From Accumulibacter phosphatis (GTDB lineage: Bacteria > Pseudomonadota > Gammaproteobacteria > Burkholderiales > Rhodocyclaceae), in NCBI RefSeq assembly GCF_000024165.1, contig NC_013194.1, forward strand, positions 620,001-684,000: 64,000 nucleotides of DNA, read 5' to 3'. The position numbers and the translations under genes are program-made. The first letter of the stretch is position 1; each line of letters starts with the position of its first letter. Below, piece after piece: positions 61,951-64,000 of this stretch. The notes under the pieces were generated by a model. It was not told where the DNA came from, searched no databases, and saw only the letters and a list, made by a program, of their open reading frames with translations.

Positions 61951-63180
61951 TCAGAAATTCTTTTCAAACCATGACTTCATGCGCCCGAATACCTGTTTCA
62001 CGTCTCGCGTCTCGCGTACTTTCAGGCCGCGCTTGCGTTGTGTCTGCGCCTCGAGCAAGAGACCGCAGGCGGTAGCGAAGCGGGGGCTCTGCACCACGTC
62101 GGCCAGGGCGCCCTGATACTTGGGAACGCCCAGACGTACCGGCATGTGAAAGATCTCCTCGCCAAGTTCGATCATTCCCGGCATCACCGAGGCCCCGCCG
62201 GTGAGCACGATGCCCGACGACAGTACGTCCTCGAAGCCCGAGCGGCGCAACTCCGCCTGAATCAGCTCGAAGAGTTCCTCGACGCGCGGCTGGATCACAT
62301 CCGCGAGCGCGCGCCGCGATAGCTTGCGCGACGGGCGATCGTCGACACCGGCAACGTCGAGCACCTCTTCCGGGTCGGCCAGATGGGCTACCGCGCAACC
62401 ATAGGTGCGCTTGATGTCTTCCGCCTCGCGCGTTGGCGTACGCAGAGCCATCGCGATGTCGTTGGTGATCTGGTCGCCGGCGATCGGGATCACCGAGGTG
62501 TACCGGATCGCGCCCTGCGTCCAGACCGCCAGGTCGGTGGTGCCACCGCCGATGTCGATCAGGCAGATCCCGAGGTCCTTCTCGTCCTCCGAAAGGACGG
62601 CCCGGCTCGAGGCGAGCGGCTGCAACACGAGGTCGTTGACCTCCAGGCCGCAACGGCGTACGCACTTGACGATGTTCTGGGCCGCCGAGACGGCGCCGGT
62701 GACGATGTGTACCTTCACCTCGAGGCGAAAGCCGCTCATGCCGATCGGCTCACGGATGCCGTCCTGGTCGTCGATGATGAATTCCTGGGTCAGGATGTGC
62801 AGGATTTCCTGATCGGCTGGAATCGGCATTGCGCGCGCGGTTTCGATCACCCGCTCGACGTCCATCGTCGTGACTTCCTTGTCCTTGATGGCGACCATGC
62901 CGTTGGAGTTGAAACTGCGGATGTGGCTACCGGCGATGCCGGTATACACGTCACGAACCTTGCAGTCGGCCATCAGTTCCACTTCCTGCAGCACGCGCGA
63001 GATGGTGGCGACGGTCTCCTCGATGTTGACCACGACGCCCTTCTTCAGTCCCTTGGATTCCTGCGACCCCATGCCGATCACATTCACTCGCCCCTCGGGT
63101 GTGAGCTCGGCGACCAGTGCGACGATTTTCGATGTGCCGATGTCGAGTCCGACAATCAGATCCTTGCTATCCCTGCTCAT
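61951..63180 (-). CDS. ftsA: Cell-division protein FtsA
   Basis: Actin-like ATPase tethering FtsZ to the membrane. The 409-aa protein starts MSRDSKDLIVGLDIGTSKIVALVAE, has the FtsA phosphate-1 loop (GLDIGTSKI) and LIDIGGGTTDLAVW phosphate-2, and ends with a short amphipathic, Phe/Lys-rich tail (GRMKSWFEKNF) that serves as the membrane anchor. Its ATG overlaps the ftsQ stop. Confidence 0.97.
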   Translation of the reverse strand: MSRDSKDLIVGLDIGTSKIVALVAELTPEGRVNVIGMGSQESKGLKKGVVVNIEETVATISRVLQEVELMADCKVRDVYTGIAGSHIRSFNSNGMVAIKDKEVTTMDVERVIETARAMPIPADQEILHILTQEFIIDDQDGIREPIGMSGFRLEVKVHIVTGAVSAAQNIVKCVRRCGLEVNDLVLQPLASSRAVLSEDEKDLGICLIDIGGGTTDLAVWTQGAIRYTSVIPIAGDQITNDIAMALRTPTREAEDIKRTYGCAVAHLADPEEVLDVAGVDDRPSRKLSRRALADVIQPRVEELFELIQAELRRSGFEDVLSSGIVLTGGASVMPGMIELGEEIFHMPVRLGVPKYQGALADVVQSPRFATACGLLLEAQTQRKRGLKVRETRDVKQVFGRMKSWFEKNF

Positions 63181-63929
63181 TTCTTTCCTTTGACTTCTTG
63201 AACCGCACTGGCCGGAAAGCGCAGCGCGAAACCGTTCGGATACCGCATGTCCACCGCTATCGGCCGCCCATGGCGTGTTTCCGACAGGCTCGGATAGTAC
63301 TCGACGAAGCGCTGCAGGCGGACGCGGATCGGCGCTTTCGCCTGCTCGCGACCCAACTCAACCAGCATTCCATTCTCCATCTTCAACAGCCACGCCAGCC
63401 GCGGCGACAAGGCCACGTGCGCCGGCAGGACACCGACTGGCTTCAACAACTGCGCAAACTCCGCGTAACGACGGAGAACCTCGCCGGCCGACCCGGTCGG
63501 GCCACTGAGCCGGGGTAGCGGTTGCTCGCGCGTCAGCGGGGCAGAGAAGACCTCGCCGAAGGTGTTGACCAGTTCCCCTTGTCCATCGCCCCAATGCGCA
63601 GCCGCCTGCTGTTCCTCGATGCGGACCTCGATGCGTGCCGGCCATTTGCGCCACACCTCGGCACGACGCACCCATGGCAACTGCTCGAGAGACAGGCGAA
63701 TCGCTTCCGGACTGACCGTGAAGAAGTTGCCGTGCAGCAGCGCCGACAGCACTTGTTGCACATCGCTGTGCCGAACCTCGCGCAACTCGTGCGTCACCAG
63801 CACCTCGTTCAGCGGAAAGAGCCGCAAGCGCGGTGCTCCCCAGATCACTGCGGCAACCAGCAAGGCGACTCCGCCGGCCAGCAAGAGCAGGTCGGAAACG
63901 GCTGTCATCAAGCGCGGTTTGTGCCACAT
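63177..63929 (-). CDS. ftsQ: Cell-division protein FtsQ
   Basis: Bitopic division protein joining FtsB/FtsL. The 250-aa protein has one N-terminal membrane helix (VSDLLLLAGGVALLVAAVIW), then POTRA (LFPLNEVLVTHELREVRHSDVQQVLSALLHGNFFTV) and a beta domain ending in WLLKMENGMLVELG and YPNGFALRFP. Start 63929; ATGA overlap with ftsA. Confidence 0.95.
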   Translation of the reverse strand: MWHKPRLMTAVSDLLLLAGGVALLVAAVIWGAPRLRLFPLNEVLVTHELREVRHSDVQQVLSALLHGNFFTVSPEAIRLSLEQLPWVRRAEVWRKWPARIEVRIEEQQAAAHWGDGQGELVNTFGEVFSAPLTREQPLPRLSGPTGSAGEVLRRYAEFAQLLKPVGVLPAHVALSPRLAWLLKMENGMLVELGREQAKAPIRVRLQRFVEYYPSLSETRHGRPIAVDMRYPNGFALRFPASAVQEVKGKK

Positions 63930-63932
63930 TGC

Positions 63933-64000
63933 TCATCCCAGCGTGGCAAGTGCCAGTATGCGGACGACCAGATCGTCGTAGCTCATGCCTGCGGCGCGCG
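63933..64000 (-). CDS. ddl: D-alanine--D-alanine ligase, 3' end (partial)
   Basis: Only the last 21 codons are inside the window: RAAGMSYDDLVVRILALATLG, matching the end of D-Ala-D-Ala ligases, and the gene order ddl-ftsQ-ftsA-ftsZ supports it. The stop is 3 bp before the ftsQ start. Confidence 0.8.
   Translation of the reverse strand, partial: RAAGMSYDDLVVRILALATLG

Noticed and set aside
1..64000. CRISPR array or cas genes
   Set aside because: No regularly spaced repeats and no Cas-like protein were found; the RT is of retron type and not linked to Cas1.

Overview
This is high-GC DNA that reads as a betaproteobacterial chromosome, most like Rhodocyclales of the Candidatus Accumulibacter type. 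That placement is inferred from protein character and gene order: ddl-ftsQ-ftsA-ftsZ-lpxC, pmbA/darP/mog, thyA-folA, TRAP transport, and paired NO/O2-type sensing proteins. No rRNA gene is present to confirm it.

Layout. 1-13,997 holds thrC, a GGDEF diguanylate cyclase, an NnrS/heme-copper-oxidase-like membrane protein with a DUF2249 partner, a secreted caspase-MORN protein followed by a TPR/O-GlcNAc-transferase-like enzyme, a DUF2062 protein, a chemoreceptor fused to hemerythrin, an MFS transporter, an OmpA-like lipoprotein with a C10 tract near its start, and rarD.

14,039-28,354 is an accessory, defence-like island. It begins with a 1570-residue TIR-STAND ATPase-helical repeat protein with a TTG start behind a strong AGGAGG. 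A 52-codon ORF resembling part of IHF-beta overlaps its stop codon. Next is a DUF6398-type gene split by a 2109-bp IS21-family element; the 5-bp target duplication is visible and removing the element restores a 171-aa frame. An AT-richer retron follows on the minus strand: a reverse transcriptase fused to a TOPRIM domain, with a 134-nt candidate msr-msd RNA whose a1/a2 arms can be identified. An ISL3-family transposase, a 5'-truncated tyrosine recombinase, orphan YgiT-type, DUF2442 and DUF29 genes and gene debris lead to tRNA-Met(CAT), the probable border.

28,496-40,447 returns to chromosomal genes: rng, trhP-like U32 peptidase, a MurG-like glycosyltransferase, ribE, an AI-2E-family permease, a membrane spermidine-synthase-like protein paired with an FAD lipoprotein, a Phd/PIN toxin-antitoxin pair, a hydrolase and a methyltransferase. 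An IS1634-type transposase follows.

42,483-64,000 contains a TetR-adaptor-RND efflux operon with a readable promoter and operator, a universal stress protein and an ion antiporter, dctQM facing dctP across one bidirectional terminator, pmbA/darP/mog, a PilZ-like protein, thyA-folA, a DUF721 gene, and the end of the division cluster (lpxC, ftsZ, ftsA, ftsQ, ddl 3' end).

The strongest candidate system is the retron, next to the TIR-STAND gene. Many long open frames opposite real genes are high-GC shadows and were left out.
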